Shown: positions 50,947-61,130, numbered from the stretch's first letter. The stretch: DNA of 64,000 nt from Eubacterium sp. (GCA_017406925.1 JAFQXO010000011.1:186001-250000); one strand, 5' to 3'. Notes: generated by a model from the letters alone, not told the origin. Numbers and translations: made by a program.

Positions 50947-53900
50947 TTATTTCCCCTTCACTTTTTTTATCGCCGACCAAGCGCCAAATATTTTGGCCTT
51001 CTTACTGTCTATATTATAGGCTCTCACTCTCACAAACAACCTCTTTTTCTTCTTGAGTTTCTTGTGCTTGATAGTGAATTTCGCCACGTTCTTATTTATA
51101 TACTTCTTGAACAACGCCTTCTTATTCTTCTTTGCGTTCTTCTTAGTCTTGTAAACGGCTACCTGATAACCTTTCGCCTTCACTTTCTTGATGACGATGC
51201 GTAGTTTCTTGGCAGATTTCTTCTTGATAGCCTTCTTAATTTTTACCTTTGCTGGTTTTGCTGGCGCAATGTTCTTTTTAGTTGAAACTGTTGTGGTTAC
51301 ACCGCCAGCTGCTGTAGTGTCTGCTGCTGTTGTTATATCTGCCGTTGTATCTGCCTGACTTGCAGGCTCTGTACTTTCGCCAGGAATCGTAGTTGTCTCC
51401 TTCTTAGTCGTCTGGCTTGGATCCTTCGTTGAAATAGGAATATCCGGATCATCATCGCCATCTTCCTCGATAGTTACTGTCTCCGTGCTCTCCTGAACGC
51501 TGATCTTCGCACTCACACCATTACTTTCTATACCATTTAATACTGAAGTAACTCTAACTGTATGTGGGCCACCCTCAAGCGATGTAAACTTATAAGTTCC
51601 AGCGCTAACTAGGTTTATTCCTACGAGTTCATCATCAATGTAGATTTTATATGTCTGTCCGTTTGTAGCTGAACTGCTAAACGAAACATCAATCTCACCA
51701 TCCGCATTGCTCGATAGAGCAAGTCCTTCCGCTTCTGTAGGTAAGAAATTATCAGGGTTACCCATCACTGCGATTTCTCTAAGTTGATAACCATAGCCTG
51801 ATGATTTCTGAGTAAAGTTAATCTTTACATATTCCACTGTGCCTTGCGAATACTCCCCAGTATCCACTTTCACTTCGACTGGATCTGCATACTTTCCGTC
51901 TGTCACATTGGCAACAGTCTCGTAATCCGCTCCATCACTTGAAAACTGTATATTAAACGCCTTCGCATAAGTGATATTGTTAACAAATTTCAAAAGCACT
52001 TCATTGATATCACTCGCGTTAACTGGTTTCGTGAGATGAAGCGTGATAGTCGCATCGTCCTCGCCCCACATCGTTTCAACTTGTTGACCGTTGATGTCGC
52101 CATCAGTCAACTTCTGTGGGTCTTGACTACCCTCATCAGGATAGATATCCTCCACCGTAACCTCTGCGCCTTTGGCAAGGTTCATAGCTGTATCCACATA
52201 GTCTCTAAGTGAACCATCCGATACTTCCACTATTCTCGTGATACCTTCGGACAGTTTTCCGTTATAGTAACTTACAGCCTTTACTGTATGTTTGCCTGCT
52301 GTGGCAACAGTTAAAATTCCCCCACCAATTATCTCCCCCACATAGAATCCGTCGAGGAATACCAAATACTCGTAGCTATTCTGACCTGAACCAGCCACGA
52401 TATTACAAGTAATCTTAAATGGCTCGTTACTCGTCGCTGTAAACTCTGCTGGATCTTCACAATGCTCTACCTCAACTGTCTTCGCGTTGGCTTGAGTTGA
52501 TAGCACAGCCACTTCTCTCATCTGGAATCCCCAGTTGAGATGCCCGTTCATCTTTATCTTCACATACCTGACTGAAGACAGTTTGCTTGAGTAATCTGCA
52601 AGTGATAAGACTGCTAACCCATTATCAGAGCTTCCATATGATGCAAAGGTATTGCCTACATTCTTATATGTAATATCATTTTCTGACATCTCAATCGAGT
52701 AGTCCGTCGCAAATGTGTTTGCATTCACAAACTGTATTGCCAAGGCATCGATGCTCTTAGTGTCGTAGTTCTCACCAAGGTCGATAATCACATACTCAGA
52801 TGTATGTGTATTGTCCCAATCAGTTACCACGAACTGGCTGTTTAAATTTCCATCAGTCAATACATTCGTCGTCTGGCTGCCTTCGCCACTATAAATCGAC
52901 GAAACTTTCACATTCTTTCCGATTGCCAAGTTATATTTTATATCACTAACCATTTCTTTCACGGTCGCCTTAGGTCCAACAGTCACAGCGCATGTTCCAG
53001 TCTCGCCCGCTATAGTACAAGTAATATTTACTGTTCCCTCTTTGTAAGCAGTAATCGTTCCATTGTCATTGACAGTCGCGATAGTTTCATTGTCGCTCTC
53101 CCATACGGCCGTCAAATCATCAGTTGCATCCGCTGGTGTCACAACGCCTTTTACTGTGTCACTCGACTTCGCCTTCATTGCAAGAACCGCAGGTTTGATA
53201 TCTACCTTTGTCACATGCTTAGCCTCTGTAACTGTAATCTCGCATGTAGCAGTCGCACCGCTATTTGCCGTTGCTGTGATAGTCGCACTTCCGACGTCCT
53301 TAGCCGTAACTAGTCCGTTGGCATCTACCATTGCCACTGCATCATCATTTGAGTCCCATGTCACTGTGTCTGCCGACAATGATGATAACTGCAGTTTTGA
53401 GCCAACTGCGATATTCGCCTTAGTCTTGTTAAGTCCGATAGTTCCTCTTATCAAGATACATGATTCCACAACATCCGAAAGAACCATACCTTTTCGATAC
53501 GTTATGGCTTTCACTATCGCCGACTTATTAAGCTCAAAAGGTTCCACATATGTCTTCGAATCTTCAGTTGGTGTGCTGCCGTCAGTCGTATACTTCACTT
53601 CTGCGCCAGCTACAGGTGTATCGAGCGTGACAGTCTGTGGCTCGTTGTAAGTTCCTGATGTAGGACTGATAGTCGGAGCCTTCGCCTTGTTCGCACCGTA
53701 CACTTCCATCTCAAAAATATTGTATCCATAAACCGTCGCACGCTTGATACCTTTCATCTTCACATACCTAGCGCTGACTGCGTCAAAGATACTCGTCACG
53801 TATCCTGCCTTGCCGTTCTCTTCAGACACTGTCGTCCAATCCTCGACATCTGTAGATACTTGAATTTCATATTCGCTTGGGAATGCTGCCTCCCAATTAA

Positions 53901-56900
53901 TCTTTACTGTATTTATCGTCTGAACCGAACCTAAATCCACATAGATCCATTCGTTGTCATTGGCCTCTGCCTGCCAATGTGTATTCGATGTACCGTCTAC
54001 GATATTAGGCGCACTGTCTTGCTTTGAGCTTGCCTTAACTGTTTTGCCGAAGGCAAGATTATCGTTACTCTGGATAGTGTCACCCTCAATCTTGAAGTTA
54101 CATGCAGCGTACGCTGAATCTATGCTCCTTTCTTTCACTGCCACAGCCTTCACTGTGCAGTCCGACGAAACCATAAACTCTTCTTCGTATTTCTTAGAGT
54201 CAGTTGTTGGCGCGTCACCATTCGTAGTGTAGTAAATCTCTGCGTCTTCATCGTCACAAGTGAGTTCAACCATCTGCGTATCATCGAACCTCACAGTGCC
54301 TGTCACGTTCTTCTTAACCTCGCCACTCTTCAAGCCTCGTGCATTAATCTTTGGAGTAGGGTTTTGAGTATATATGAAGCCTCCCTCTGGATCGATTTCA
54401 AACTGAACTAGTCCCTTCGATCCGACTTTGGCTTTGCCAATCTTCTCGCCAGTTTTATTGTCAACGACATAGACAGTCTTAACACCAGCTGTTGGATTCC
54501 AAACTTCGCCAGTGTACTTCGTCGTCTGTCCGGTCGTCTTCTTGTAAACTGAACCACTGATTGTCGCGCCAGTGATTATATAATCTGTTGTCTTGTATCC
54601 AAGCGAATCCATAGCGGAGATAAACCAATATGTGTTCGCTCTATCTTCCTTCTGAACTCCATCCACGCCGGCAGTGAACTTCTGGTAAGCCAACTCTGGA
54701 TCAGTCTGTGAAAGATAAGGCCACGTAATATGCTGCCATCCTGTATCCGCTGTTGGATATGTGTCTGCTGTATTTTGCTCTTTAGCAAGGTATTCATCAA
54801 TCTCGTCTTGAGTCTTTCCTTGCTCTCTCATCTTATCAGCAACAATATTTGCATTTATCATTACTTTCTCTTTGGCATCTTCAGTCTCATCTAACAAGCC
54901 TTGGTATGTTCTAGCGCACTTCTCTTGCTCCATACCATAATTAGTCAAATATTCTGAAATAGGTAGCCACTGAATACCGTAAATGTAAAGTGGCTGACCG
55001 CCAAAGAAAGTTCCATAACTATATGATGCTCCGTAAACTTGACCAGTTCCCTGGAATGGGTATGACTCTAGCCAGTTATCACCATCGTAGTCAAACCAGT
55101 ACTGCTTAACTGCTTCCATCTCAGTTGTAAAGCCATAAGCACCGGCATCTATATATTTATCTTGTTTTGAAGCTTCGCCCCATAGATACATTCCAACCCA
55201 GCTAAAGAGTGATTCTGAAGCTGACTCTTGGTTGTTGCCGTCGTCGTTATCTGCGTAACCGCCAGCCCATGAATGTCCTGAGTACTGGTCAAATGATCTG
55301 AACTTACAGAACATATAGTCATCATGACGTGGTTCTTCTGGGTCAGCATAGTCGCGAAGCATCAACTCAACCATATCTTTGTACTTGTTATAGAAATCGC
55401 GATCGTAGCATGACAATACGGCTGCTCCAAATAAGAAGTAACCATATGTAAAGTGATGATCACAAATAGCTGCGTTAGCACCATAGGCACTTTCTGGATA
55501 ATAAAGTGTTCCCCAGTCTTTATTATAGATTAGATAACATCTATCATCGCCACCGCTGTAAGTAAACCAGTCAGTCATTATCTTCTTAAGATCTTTTAGT
55601 AACTGGTCTCTCTTGTCAGTCTCGCCAATCTGGTCAGCCATCAAAGCTGTGATGGCAAGTGGATGAACCGCTTTGCCTTGCCAATAGGCATCGGCATTTG
55701 GTCCTGTTCCAATTTCATTTACTACTGTATTAATGTATGATTTAATTTTATTCTTTTCTAATTTTGAACTGTTTGGTTTAGCAAACGTTGGGAGTATTCC
55801 TGCAAACTGCTGAGTAGTTGATATATCGTTATTACCATACATTTTTATATCACCACGAATTGATTTGTAAGTGTCAAATTCGCCAGCACTGCCTTCAGTT
55901 CTATGCTTCCACTGATGTGGATAGAAACCAAGAACAGTCTCTAGAGATAATTCTTCTCTTAAGGCGTTAACATCAGCATGATATGTAGTTGTTATCTTAT
56001 TGTTGTCTTTGTTGAATTTATATGAAACTTTTGTACCTGTTACACGGTTGTAAGCGTGCTGATAGTACGAATCAATATTGGCAACCTCGTGCATACCACA
56101 TGCTGAAATATAGGCATTGTCTGTAGATTCAAACTGGATTTTAATTAAAGTCTTATTGCCTACATTCTTTGCTGTAAATGTAGTGTTTTCTGGTACACAG
56201 ATCAAGAAATCTGATTCGCTGCTTCCTGATCTATCGTTTTCACTATCACTTGTGTGAATAACGATGTTGTCACCTGTATATGTATCGCCAGGATTCTCTA
56301 AAATACTATTAGAGTCTTTAGTATTTATATGGAAAATAGATGATGAACTTAGCATTACCGTATCCTCATAAAACTCTGAGAATATATATGGCGAACCCTT
56401 AACCATTGTGGATTTCATTTTTAAACCTTCATCATCACAAAGTCCTACGTCCACGTGGAAGTCACCATATCCTTCCACTCTGTCATAACCACTGCTTCCT
56501 TCAAAACTCTCAGGCTTTAGATAAAAGTCCATAAGTTTTTCTGTATAATAACCAACACCAAGATCCTGAGGCTTTCTCTCATCAGTGTAACCTTGAGATG
56601 CAAGAAGCATACCAAGTCCCTTGTTAGAGAACTGCGCCTTTAGAGGATGAATAACAGCCATATTTCCGTAAGTCTTGATCATAAATGATGACCACCAGCT
56701 GTTTGAATCTATTGGTGCGTTAACATTTTCCTCATTTACGAAAGTTGGTAACTTGTTAAGTTCCTTTTTGATTTCACCCGTCACGTAAGAACCCTTACCA
56801 TTAGGGTTGTTGATAATCTGACGAGTTGGAAGGTCAGGCACTACCTCGTTCTCTTTGCTGTCGCCTTCCACATATTCATATACTTCAAGTTCGCGGATGC

Positions 56901-58188
56901 TATGTCCACTGCCACTCTCTACTTTCGAGTAACCGAGAAACCTAATGTATCTAACATTAGTTCTATAGCACCTGAACATATCAATCATATTCATATATCC
57001 ACGAAGGTTTCTATGAATTGTCGTCCATTCCTGCTTATCCGCAGAAACTTGTATATCATAAATCTTAGAGCCATCCTCATTAAATCTCGTAACGACTCTT
57101 CCGATATCATATGCTTGTCCTAAGTCTACAACCAACCACTGATCTTCTTCGCCCTGATGTGATGTAAAACTAGTAGAAGTATTGCCATCAACTGCATTTT
57201 CAGGTTTTACTTTGTCGTACTCTTCTGGCTTGATATTGCCGTCTCCATCTTTCATCCACCACTCATCGCGAGTGCCAGAGCAAGTAACGTCTTTGTTTAA
57301 GGCTAGGTTAGTTCCGTAGTTTTCTGGAGGTTTATTTTTTCCGCCAGTACCCCAAACCTGGAATTCATATAGAGAGGAACCATATGCAGTAGCTCTCTGG
57401 GTAGTCACAATCTTCACATATCGCGCTTCTTTGATACTCCAATCATCTGCGCTAATTGTCTGCTTGAGGTTGGCCGTTGGGTCTACTTCGACACCGTTAT
57501 TGCCGGAGGCATCTTCTTGCGCGTCAAGTTCGAGAACGCCACGACCCATTTCGCGGTTAGTCGATGGATCAAAAGCAACTACTGTGAGAGTATGCTCGCC
57601 TTGAGACATACGCACATCTCCACTCGTTCCGCCGTGATTTGTGAAGCGATAGTTGTCACCACCTGCATACGCAATGTGAGCATCATCCTCACCATCTAAA
57701 TACACCTTATAATGTGCATCTTCCACGCTGGTCCAGTTGACGCTAAACCTATAGTCGCCGTCCGTGCGAGTGCCTGTGTATCGATACGAAACTGCCATCT
57801 CCACATCACTCGCTTCTTCCTTCTTTTTCTCATAAACTGTAGTCCAGTTCATCTCGTCGTCAGAAACTTGGATGTTGTAGTACTTCGCGTACGCAGCTTC
57901 CCAATGCAAATATAAGTAGTCGATAGTCGCAACCTTTCCGAGGTCAACATACAACCACTCATTCGTATCGCCCTGATTGGCCTGCCATCTAGTAGATGTG
58001 TTGCCATCCACTGCATAGTCTTCATTATTTCCTGAGCTAACAAACACTGGTCTATCCTGCGATAGATTGTAAACAACAGTGTCCGCTTTTATCGTTTCAA
58101 TATTAAAAAATTGTCCAATTGGTGCAATAGAAAATGTTAAGCATAAGACAAGAAAAACAGAAATGATTCTTCCTACGCTTCGTCTCAT
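50947..58188 (-). CDS. Giant secreted GH81 endo-beta-1,3-glucanase with multiple binding domains
   Basis: The 2413-residue protein has a signal peptide (RRSVGRIISVFLV, cut near 35). F5/8C discoidin-type domains follow at about 40-280 (split by an inserted Ig-like unit) and 290-440. The GH81 catalytic domain spans about 470-1230, with Asp910 (CDHHFTYGYF) and Glu988/Glu992 (DGNNQESASE) matching the family's catalytic residues. Then come chitobiase-like Ig units, another discoidin domain, two Big2 domains, two more discoidin-like domains, a Thr-rich linker (about 2270-2310) and a Lys-rich Fn3-like end. GH81 cuts beta-1,3-glucan of fungi, algae or plants. Discoidin domains likely hold the enzyme on glycans. 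Promoter at 58250-58278; GGAGG before the ATG. Confidence 0.9.
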   Translation of the reverse strand: MRRSVGRIISVFLVLCLTFSIAPIGQFFNIETIKADTVVYNLSQDRPVFVSSGNNEDYAVDGNTSTRWQANQGDTNEWLYVDLGKVATIDYLYLHWEAAYAKYYNIQVSDDEMNWTTVYEKKKEEASDVEMAVSYRYTGTRTDGDYRFSVNWTSVEDAHYKVYLDGEDDAHIAYAGGDNYRFTNHGGTSGDVRMSQGEHTLTVVAFDPSTNREMGRGVLELDAQEDASGNNGVEVDPTANLKQTISADDWSIKEARYVKIVTTQRATAYGSSLYEFQVWGTGGKNKPPENYGTNLALNKDVTCSGTRDEWWMKDGDGNIKPEEYDKVKPENAVDGNTSTSFTSHQGEEDQWLVVDLGQAYDIGRVVTRFNEDGSKIYDIQVSADKQEWTTIHRNLRGYMNMIDMFRCYRTNVRYIRFLGYSKVESGSGHSIRELEVYEYVEGDSKENEVVPDLPTRQIINNPNGKGSYVTGEIKKELNKLPTFVNEENVNAPIDSNSWWSSFMIKTYGNMAVIHPLKAQFSNKGLGMLLASQGYTDERKPQDLGVGYYTEKLMDFYLKPESFEGSSGYDRVEGYGDFHVDVGLCDDEGLKMKSTMVKGSPYIFSEFYEDTVMLSSSSIFHINTKDSNSILENPGDTYTGDNIVIHTSDSENDRSGSSESDFLICVPENTTFTAKNVGNKTLIKIQFESTDNAYISACGMHEVANIDSYYQHAYNRVTGTKVSYKFNKDNNKITTTYHADVNALREELSLETVLGFYPHQWKHRTEGSAGEFDTYKSIRGDIKMYGNNDISTTQQFAGILPTFAKPNSSKLEKNKIKSYINTVVNEIGTGPNADAYWQGKAVHPLAITALMADQIGETDKRDQLLKDLKKIMTDWFTYSGGDDRCYLIYNKDWGTLYYPESAYGANAAICDHHFTYGYFLFGAAVLSCYDRDFYNKYKDMVELMLRDYADPEEPRHDDYMFCKFRSFDQYSGHSWAGGYADNDDGNNQESASESLFSWVGMYLWGEASKQDKYIDAGAYGFTTEMEAVKQYWFDYDGDNWLESYPFQGTGQVYGASYSYGTFFGGQPLYIYGIQWLPISEYLTNYGMEQEKCARTYQGLLDETEDAKEKVMINANIVADKMREQGKTQDEIDEYLAKEQNTADTYPTADTGWQHITWPYLSQTDPELAYQKFTAGVDGVQKEDRANTYWFISAMDSLGYKTTDYIITGATISGSVYKKTTGQTTKYTGEVWNPTAGVKTVYVVDNKTGEKIGKAKVGSKGLVQFEIDPEGGFIYTQNPTPKINARGLKSGEVKKNVTGTVRFDDTQMVELTCDDEDAEIYYTTNGDAPTTDSKKYEEEFMVSSDCTVKAVAVKERSIDSAYAACNFKIEGDTIQSNDNLAFGKTVKASSKQDSAPNIVDGTSNTHWQAEANDNEWIYVDLGSVQTINTVKINWEAAFPSEYEIQVSTDVEDWTTVSEENGKAGYVTSIFDAVSARYVKMKGIKRATVYGYNIFEMEVYGANKAKAPTISPTSGTYNEPQTVTLDTPVAGAEVKYTTDGSTPTEDSKTYVEPFELNKSAIVKAITYRKGMVLSDVVESCILIRGTIGLNKTKANIAVGSKLQLSSLSADTVTWDSNDDAVAMVDANGLVTAKDVGSATITATANSGATATCEITVTEAKHVTKVDIKPAVLAMKAKSSDTVKGVVTPADATDDLTAVWESDNETIATVNDNGTITAYKEGTVNITCTIAGETGTCAVTVGPKATVKEMVSDIKYNLAIGKNVKVSSIYSGEGSQTTNVLTDGNLNSQFVVTDWDNTHTSEYVIIDLGENYDTKSIDALAIQFVNANTFATDYSIEMSENDITYKNVGNTFASYGSSDNGLAVLSLADYSSKLSSVRYVKIKMNGHLNWGFQMREVAVLSTQANAKTVEVEHCEDPAEFTATSNEPFKITCNIVAGSGQNSYEYLVFLDGFYVGEIIGGGILTVATAGKHTVKAVSYYNGKLSEGITRIVEVSDGSLRDYVDTAMNLAKGAEVTVEDIYPDEGSQDPQKLTDGDINGQQVETMWGEDDATITLHLTKPVNASDINEVLLKFVNNITYAKAFNIQFSSDGADYETVANVTDGKYADPVEVKVDTGEYSQGTVEYVKINFTQKSSGYGYQLREIAVMGNPDNFLPTEAEGLALSSNADGEIDVSFSSSATNGQTYKIYIDDELVGINLVSAGTYKFTSLEGGPHTVRVTSVLNGIESNGVSAKISVQESTETVTIEEDGDDDPDIPISTKDPSQTTKKETTTIPGESTEPASQADTTADITTAADTTAAGGVTTTVSTKKNIAPAKPAKVKIKKAIKKKSAKKLRIVIKKVKAKGYQVAVYKTKKNAKKNKKALFKKYINKNVAKFTIKHKKLKKKKRLFVRVRAYNIDSKKAKIFGAWSAIKKVKGK

Positions 58189-58249
58189 AATATATCCTCC
58201 ACCTTATATAAATCCGTACATCAGCCCATATTCGGACCATTATAGTAGT

Positions 58250-58278
58250 ATTATACAAGGTGTCGATTTTTTAAACAA
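58250..58278 (-). promoter_or_regulatory. Promoter of the GH81 gene
   Basis: On the minus strand TTGTTT (58278-58273), 17-base spacer, TATAAT (58255-58250). A second TATAAT lies 11 bases downstream (58244-58239). Confidence 0.7.
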
Positions 58279-58332
58279 GTGCGCTATTTCGAATATTGAT
58301 GAAATATGAAGCGTCAGAATGAGTGCTTAACT

Positions 58333-59457
58333 CTAGTCATTAATGCATTTCGCAAATCTACGTAAAAATAGGTAAATACCGAACACATAAGCGACAGTGA
58401 TTGCGATATTTACATACATCATATTCATAAATACCACCATCAACACTATGAATCCTACGCTCATCAGGGTGATGATTGCCAAGAATGATTTAGTAGGCTT
58501 CAATCGCTCCTTCGCATAGCGCTCCGTCAAGAATAAGAATAGATAATATAGAATTATTGACCCTGTCAGGAAGAGGGTCTTGAATAGAAGATTTACTTCT
58601 GGCTCGCGCATAAACTCTAGCGCCACAGAAATATTGTTTAAAGCAAAAATCAGTATTACATGGATCATCATATAACCCGTGCCGTTCGTACTGATTCGCT
58701 TGTCGATGATTTCGTTGTACACTTTTCCGTAACTCAAAAACATTCCTACTACTACCAAGAATCCCATTATGGAAAAGTAAATAGTTGTCGCGTTGATCTT
58801 GCCAGTAAAATATCCAGCAATCGCGATAATCATCTCGCCGAACGTCAGCACCACATAAAGCATCGCGCGCTCCGTCAGATGCGCAAAATCTACCACCACT
58901 AAGTTGTTAATATTGCTAGAAATAAGCGTAGCGATGATGCCGAAGGCAATGGCAATAGGTGCTCCCAAAAATCCTGTAGCATGATAAACAGGAATGAATG
59001 CAAAAATCATAATCGCCTCGATTGACAAAATGGCTATGGTTCTTTTAATCTGCGTGAGTTCCCAAGGTGCATCTAAATGATGTCTATACTCAATGATGTA
59101 CTGGATTGCGATGTTAAGTAAAATCAATCCCCAGGCCACTTGGTACTGATTGAAATCACTGTGCCAGTTGGCCTTCGTTCCATCCGCCATAAAATAAAGC
59201 AGATACATATTTATGAAAAGGAAAATGTAGTCGCGAACTCGGTTATTTCCATACCTATTGATATAGAAGTTAGAGAAATTCCAAATCTGAATAATGGCAA
59301 GGGTAACTAGCACATAACTAATAAACATACGCCAATCAACCACTCCATCTTTCACCACATGGAGCAGCGAATTATTCCTGCCGATAATAAATACGAAAAC
59401 TAAATCGTATACTAGCTCTATAAATTCAACTTTTTTCTCTTTCTTACCGATGAACAT
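58333..59457 (-). CDS. Low-temperature-requirement A (LtrA) family membrane protein
   Basis: The 374-residue protein has about ten helices and both LtrA signatures: FIELVYDLVFVF near the start and HLTERAMLYVVLTFGE in the middle. The molecular function of LtrA is unknown; the name comes from Listeria growth in the cold. It lies 27 bases after the flavodoxin gene and is probably co-transcribed with it. Confidence 0.88.
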   Translation of the reverse strand: MFIGKKEKKVEFIELVYDLVFVFIIGRNNSLLHVVKDGVVDWRMFISYVLVTLAIIQIWNFSNFYINRYGNNRVRDYIFLFINMYLLYFMADGTKANWHSDFNQYQVAWGLILLNIAIQYIIEYRHHLDAPWELTQIKRTIAILSIEAIMIFAFIPVYHATGFLGAPIAIAFGIIATLISSNINNLVVVDFAHLTERAMLYVVLTFGEMIIAIAGYFTGKINATTIYFSIMGFLVVVGMFLSYGKVYNEIIDKRISTNGTGYMMIHVILIFALNNISVALEFMREPEVNLLFKTLFLTGSIILYYLFLFLTERYAKERLKPTKSFLAIITLMSVGFIVLMVVFMNMMYVNIAITVAYVFGIYLFLRRFAKCIND

Positions 59458-59484
59458 TTAATATTCCCTCTTAACTTGCTCGCT

Positions 59485-60012
59485 CTATTTCGTCATGCAG
59501 TGGCAATTAATTTCTAACCACTTCTTAACTATATCCCTAGAATCTTTCGCTTCAGCTCCTTGAACCGCCAGACCTTTGCCTAGCTTTGCACCCTTCGTGA
59601 GTTTCTTAAGATCCTTTTCGCACTTACCAAGTCCTGATCCTTCGTGAGTCATAACTACGAAAACGTTCTTGCCTGTAAAGTCTATTTTTTCTAACAGCGA
59701 AAACATAGGCATAGGGAAAGTTCCCCACCAGCATGGCGAGCCAATGAAGATATTGTCATAGTCTGAAACATCCCTCAGATATTCCACTAACTCTGGTCTA
59801 GCCTTATTTTTCAACTCTTCCTTCGCCTCTTCAGTGCACTCAGTATAATCGTCACTATATGGCTTAACAGTCTTTACTTCAAACAAATCTCCACCGATAA
59901 GTTCTTGTATATACTCAGCCACGATTTCTGTATTTCCTTTTTCTAAATCTTGAACCGACCCATTCACATAGTTCTGGCCTTTTCTAGAATAATAAATAAT
60001 TAGATTTTTCAT
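59485..60012 (-). CDS. Flavodoxin-family protein
   Basis: The 175-residue protein has the FMN phosphate-binding start (IIYYSRKGQNY), the isoalloxazine loop IGSPCWWGTFPMP and later VVMTHEGSGLG. It is an electron carrier or quinone reductase type flavodoxin. It starts 5 bases after the flavin-reductase gene, so the two flavoproteins probably work together. Confidence 0.88.
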   Translation of the reverse strand: MKNLIIYYSRKGQNYVNGSVQDLEKGNTEIVAEYIQELIGGDLFEVKTVKPYSDDYTECTEEAKEELKNKARPELVEYLRDVSDYDNIFIGSPCWWGTFPMPMFSLLEKIDFTGKNVFVVMTHEGSGLGKCEKDLKKLTKGAKLGKGLAVQGAEAKDSRDIVKKWLEINCHCMTK

Positions 60013-60017
60013 ATTCC

Positions 60018-60494
60018 TTATCCTCTAATAATCTCCACTATCTCTCCAATATACATATCATGCCAATCGCCATCACCATAGAACGCATCCTTTGCTTCCT
60101 GAGGCATAGCATCTGGATCTAGCAACTGCTTGTGGAGTTTCTTACAAACCAGTGTCAGCTCCGCCTCTTTAAAAGTCACACCCTTATCAAGCACTTCAGC
60201 TGTCAATCCTGAATCCTTCATCTTGTCCATATCTCTGCCTGACTTCGAGCCGAGCACGCCTAGCACGCTCTTATACTCTTCTGGATAAAAACTAACTGTA
60301 AAGTAATCGTTATCTTCCATAAAGTCATGCGTATATCTCGACTTCCTCACATAAGTTGTCACCACTGGCTTATTCCATAGAGTTCCCATTCCACCCCAAC
60401 TAATCGTCATCGTGTTAAACGAACTCTCATCTCCTGCCGTCAGCAATGCCCACTGATCATTAAACTTCGTCAAAATATCCAATTCCAAATTCAT
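60018..60494 (-). CDS. Flavin reductase-like (FMN-binding split barrel) protein
   Basis: The 158-residue protein has the split-barrel pattern of the flavoredoxin class: an N-terminal FNTMTISWGGMGTLWNKPVV segment for FMN binding and a C-terminal DMYIGEIVEI. It probably transfers electrons to, or from, the flavodoxin encoded next to it. It lies about 30 bases after the HicB gene. Confidence 0.85.
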   Translation of the reverse strand: MNLELDILTKFNDQWALLTAGDESSFNTMTISWGGMGTLWNKPVVTTYVRKSRYTHDFMEDNDYFTVSFYPEEYKSVLGVLGSKSGRDMDKMKDSGLTAEVLDKGVTFKEAELTLVCKKLHKQLLDPDAMPQEAKDAFYGDGDWHDMYIGEIVEIIRG

Positions 60495-60524
60495 ATCATT
60501 CCTCCAGTATTATTCTATCAACAA

Positions 60525-60959
60525 CTATTTGCCTTGGCTCTTTATTTTTTGAGTTAATGCTTCTTGTAACACTTGGCTGAAATTAAGTCCCAATTTCTTC
60601 GCTTTAATATCAAGGCTCCTTGGAATAGTCAACGTTTTCTTTACGGATTTTTCAAGATGCTCTTTCGCATATGATTCATAATCCACGCTGACATAGTTAA
60701 TAAATCCCTTGTAGCCTTGTCCTTCCAATCCTAGTTTTTTAATAACCTTATTTACGTCCATTTCCTTTGGCTTTGGTAATACTTTTCCATCTTCTGTATA
60801 CTGTTCTATCACTAATGACAAGCATTCCATTGCCATTTTCATCGCTTCTTCTATGGTTTTTCCGCACGTTCCTCCACCTACTAAAGAATCCTGAAAAATA
60901 ACAGAGTATCCTCCCTCTGGCTCTTCCAAAAAACATGCTGGATATGTATAAACTGCCAT
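60525..60959 (-). CDS. HicB-type antitoxin without an adjacent HicA
   Basis: The 144-residue protein has the partial RNase H-like HicB domain (YPACFLEEPEGGYSVIFQDS, about 1-60) and a C-terminal ribbon-helix-helix-like domain (TIPRSLDIKAKKLGLNFSQVLQEAL, about 112-140). HicB normally neutralises the HicA mRNA interferase encoded beside it. No HicA frame is present on either side. The ATG at 60959 has AGGAGG 7 bases upstream; a longer in-frame start at 61061 would cover the promoter. The TACGTR repeats over its promoter suggest it controls itself. Confidence 0.85.
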   Translation of the reverse strand: MAVYTYPACFLEEPEGGYSVIFQDSLVGGGTCGKTIEEAMKMAMECLSLVIEQYTEDGKVLPKPKEMDVNKVIKKLGLEGQGYKGFINYVSVDYESYAKEHLEKSVKKTLTIPRSLDIKAKKLGLNFSQVLQEALTQKIKSQGK

Positions 60960-60986
60960 ACTTTTTCCTCCTATTTTGCCTTCTTC

Positions 60987-61015
60987 ACTATAGCATATAA
61001 TACGTACTATATCAA
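60987..61015 (-). promoter_or_regulatory. Promoter of the HicB gene
   Basis: On the minus strand TTGATA (61015-61010), 17-base spacer ending in TGC, TATAGT (60992-60987). Confidence 0.75.
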
Positions 61016-61036
61016 TACGTATATTATTTATACGTG
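61001..61036. promoter_or_regulatory. Three TACGTR sites at exact 15-bp spacing (candidate HicB operator)
   Basis: TACGTA at 61001, TACGTA at 61016 and TACGTG at 61031. The first lies in the promoter spacer and the second directly upstream of the -35. Regular palindromic hexamers fit cooperative binding of a ribbon-helix-helix repressor. Confidence 0.6.
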
Positions 61037-61047
61037 TACCACAACGC

Positions 61048-61089
61048 AAAAAGAAACACACTCAGACATTATTAGTCCTCATGTGTCTC
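61048..61089 (-). terminator. Probable terminator after the macro-domain gene
   Basis: On the minus strand an 8-bp outer stem (GAGACACA / TGTGTTTC), an internal loop and a 3-bp inner stem are followed by TTTTT. The internal loop makes it weaker than the other terminators here. Confidence 0.5.
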
Positions 61090-61130
61090 TCTCCTAATAC
61101 ATATTATAATTATTAATTTTCACTTTGCAA

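Noticed and set aside
53063..53650. 195-codon open frame antisense to the GH81 gene
   Set aside because: Low-complexity Ser/Thr/Val composition mirrors the Big2 domain codons on the other strand; no ribosome site.
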